Shown one piece after another: positions 62,665-64,000 of a stretch of DNA of 64,000 bases (its first letter is position 1; every line of letters begins with the position of its first letter). The translations under genes and the position numbers were made by a program. Origin of the DNA: Superficieibacter electus (GTDB lineage Bacteria > Pseudomonadota > Gammaproteobacteria > Enterobacterales > Enterobacteriaceae). Location: assembly GCF_002915575.1 (NCBI RefSeq), contig NZ_PQGD01000001.1:62001-126000 (forward strand), given 5' to 3'. Under the pieces are notes generated by a model, which saw only the letters and a list, made by a program, of their open reading frames with translations, did no database searches and was not told where the DNA came from.

Positions 62665-62692
62665 AGCCCTCAGAACGAGGGCTCGTTTCTTT
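62665..62692. terminator. Bidirectional terminator between uge and ugd
   Basis: AGCCCTC (62665-62671) and GAGGGCT (62677-62683) form a stem with T-rich tails on the plus side and A-rich on the other, serving both convergent genes. Confidence 0.75.
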
Positions 62693-62715
62693 TTTTGCAA
62701 ATATAAATTATTTAG

Positions 62716-63882
62716 TCAATCGCCACCAAAGAGATCGCGCGTGTAAACTTTCGACGCGACATCTGTTAGCTCTTCAGCCATACGATTCGAGATGATAACG
62801 TCAGCCTCTTTTTTAAAAGCTTCAATATCTCGAATCACGCGAGAATGAAAAAATTCATCTTCGGCCATTACCGGCTCATAAACAATAACTTCTACGCCCT
62901 TCGCCTTAATGCGTTTCATGATCCCCTGGATGGACGAGGCGCGGAAGTTATCTGAGCCACTTTTCATAATCAGGCGATACACCCCTACCACTTTTGGTTT
63001 CCGCGCAAGAATAGAATCCGCAATGAAGTCTTTACGAGTGCGGTTAGCATCAACAATGGCTGAAATGAGATTATTGGGAACTGCTTCATAGTTCGCTAGT
63101 AATTGCTTAGTATCTTTTGGCAGACAGTAGCCGCCATAGCCAAAGGAAGGATTGTTATAGTGGCTGCCGATACGTGGATCCAGACAAACGCCTTCGATAA
63201 TTTGTCTCGTATTGAGGCCCAGGCTCTCAGCGTAGCTGTCCAGCTCGTTAAAGTACGCCACGCGCATTGCCAGGTAGGTATTAGCAAAGAGTTTAATGGC
63301 TTCGGCTTCCGTTGAGTCAGTAAATAGCACTGGCACATCTTTCTTAATAGCTCCCTCCTGAAGCAGTGCCGCGAAACGTTCAGCACGTTCTGAGCGTTCA
63401 CCAATCACAATGCGTGACGGATGCAAGTTGTCATAGAGCGCCCTGCCCTCACGCAAAAATTCAGGAGAGAATATAATGTTATCAACGTTCAGTTCTTTTT
63501 TAATCGCTTCTGTAAATCCCACCGGGATGGTTGACTTGATGACCATCACCGCCGAAGGATTGATTGCAGTGACATCGCGGATAACGCTTTCTACAGACGA
63601 GGTGTTGAAGTAATTGGTCTTAGGATCATAGTCGGTTGGCGTCGCGATGATGACATAATCGGCATCGCGATAAGCTTCGTGCTTATCAGTCGTAGCCCGA
63701 AAATTCAGGTCCTTATCAGCCAAATATTGCTGGATCTCTTTATCGATAATAGGAGACTTTTTCTGATTTAACATATCCACTTTAGCCGGGACGATATCTA
63801 ATGCCACGACCTCATGATTTTGAGCAATCAAAATGCCATTTGATAAACCAACGTAGCCTGTACCAGAAATTGTTATTTTCAT
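62716..63882 (-). CDS. ugd: Ugd, UDP-glucose 6-dehydrogenase
   Basis: A 388-residue enzyme, [19 protein letters not shown]. It has an NAD-binding GTGYVG start, catalytic Cys in [14 protein letters not shown], and a C-terminal UDP-binding domain. It makes UDP-glucuronate for LPS modification, capsule and colanic acid. Its C-terminus closely resembles the remnant at 61216. No gene is visible in the remaining 118 bp to the window edge. Confidence 0.95.
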   Translation of the reverse strand: MKITISGTGYVGLSNGILIAQNHEVVALDIVPAKVDMLNQKKSPIIDKEIQQYLADKDLNFRATTDKHEAYRDADYVIIATPTDYDPKTNYFNTSSVESVIRDVTAINPSAVMVIKSTIPVGFTEAIKKELNVDNIIFSPEFLREGRALYDNLHPSRIVIGERSERAERFAALLQEGAIKKDVPVLFTDSTEAEAIKLFANTYLAMRVAYFNELDSYAESLGLNTRQIIEGVCLDPRIGSHYNNPSFGYGGYCLPKDTKQLLANYEAVPNNLISAIVDANRTRKDFIADSILARKPKVVGVYRLIMKSGSDNFRASSIQGIMKRIKAKGVEVIVYEPVMAEDEFFHSRVIRDIEAFKKEADVIISNRMAEELTDVASKVYTRDLFGGD

Positions 63883-64000
63883 TAGAGAGCAACTTTAGTG
63901 AGTTTAAATGTGGAGGAGATGACTATACAGCCACCACGATATTCATCAGCTGTGAGAGTTTTTAACCCCGGAACTTATGGGCTGTCAAGAGGGGTATTTT

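Overview
This 64-kb window is chromosomal DNA from a member of the Enterobacteriaceae close to Escherichia, Citrobacter and Enterobacter. The evidence is the conserved backbone order yeeX-yeeA-sbmC-dacD-sbcB-tsuB-tsuA-plaP-yeeZ-hisLGDCBHAFI, the REP/BIME palindromes, and a JUMPstart/ops element in front of surface-polysaccharide genes. Placing the O-antigen-type locus between the his operon and uge/ugd resembles Klebsiella/Enterobacter more than E. coli. I cannot fix the genus from sequence reading alone.

Region 1 (1-8.5 kb): the 5' end of the MATE exporter gene yeeO, then a tRNA-Asn gene whose 3' end is an attachment site. An 8-kb genomic island lies between this site and a 16-bp direct repeat at 8453-8468. 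Its P4-type integrase is decayed and truncated. The cargo is two regulator-led modules of small-molecule enzymes: TetR/VOC opposite SDR-SnoaL-SDR, and AraC opposite SDR-VOC-saccharopine-dehydrogenase-like. The likely original tRNA terminator now lies beyond the far repeat.

Region 2 (8.5-24 kb): a MazE-like antitoxin with a frameshifted MazF-family toxin, a quinone oxidoreductase, a 268-residue protein I do not recognise, and a luciferase-like flavin monooxygenase. Next comes a catabolic cluster: LuxR-type regulator, DapA-family lyase, iron alcohol dehydrogenase, MFS carrier and PuuC-like aldehyde dehydrogenase. It is followed by a YddG-type exporter, a flavin quinone reductase with its TetR regulator, a GntR regulator and a PuuB-like FAD oxidoreductase with a twin-arginine start.

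Region 3 (24-32 kb): an unusual sugar PTS operon with a CRP-like site. It encodes lactose/cellobiose-type IIA, a private HPr, an enzyme I N-terminal domain without the PEP-binding half, IIB, IIC, a GH1 phospho-glycosidase whose acid/base Glu is Gln, a DMT exporter and a PRD/IIA-domain activator.

Region 4 (32-49 kb): backbone genes and the complete his operon with its seven-His leader and attenuator. Between hisG and hisD lies an array of six 58-bp REP-containing repeats.

Region 5 (49-64 kb): an O-antigen-type gene cluster on the minus strand, read from a JUMPstart element as wzx, three glycosyltransferases, wbaP, rmlC-B-D-A, wzz and wzy. Beyond it are a 3' remnant of a second ugd, uge on the plus strand, and intact ugd.
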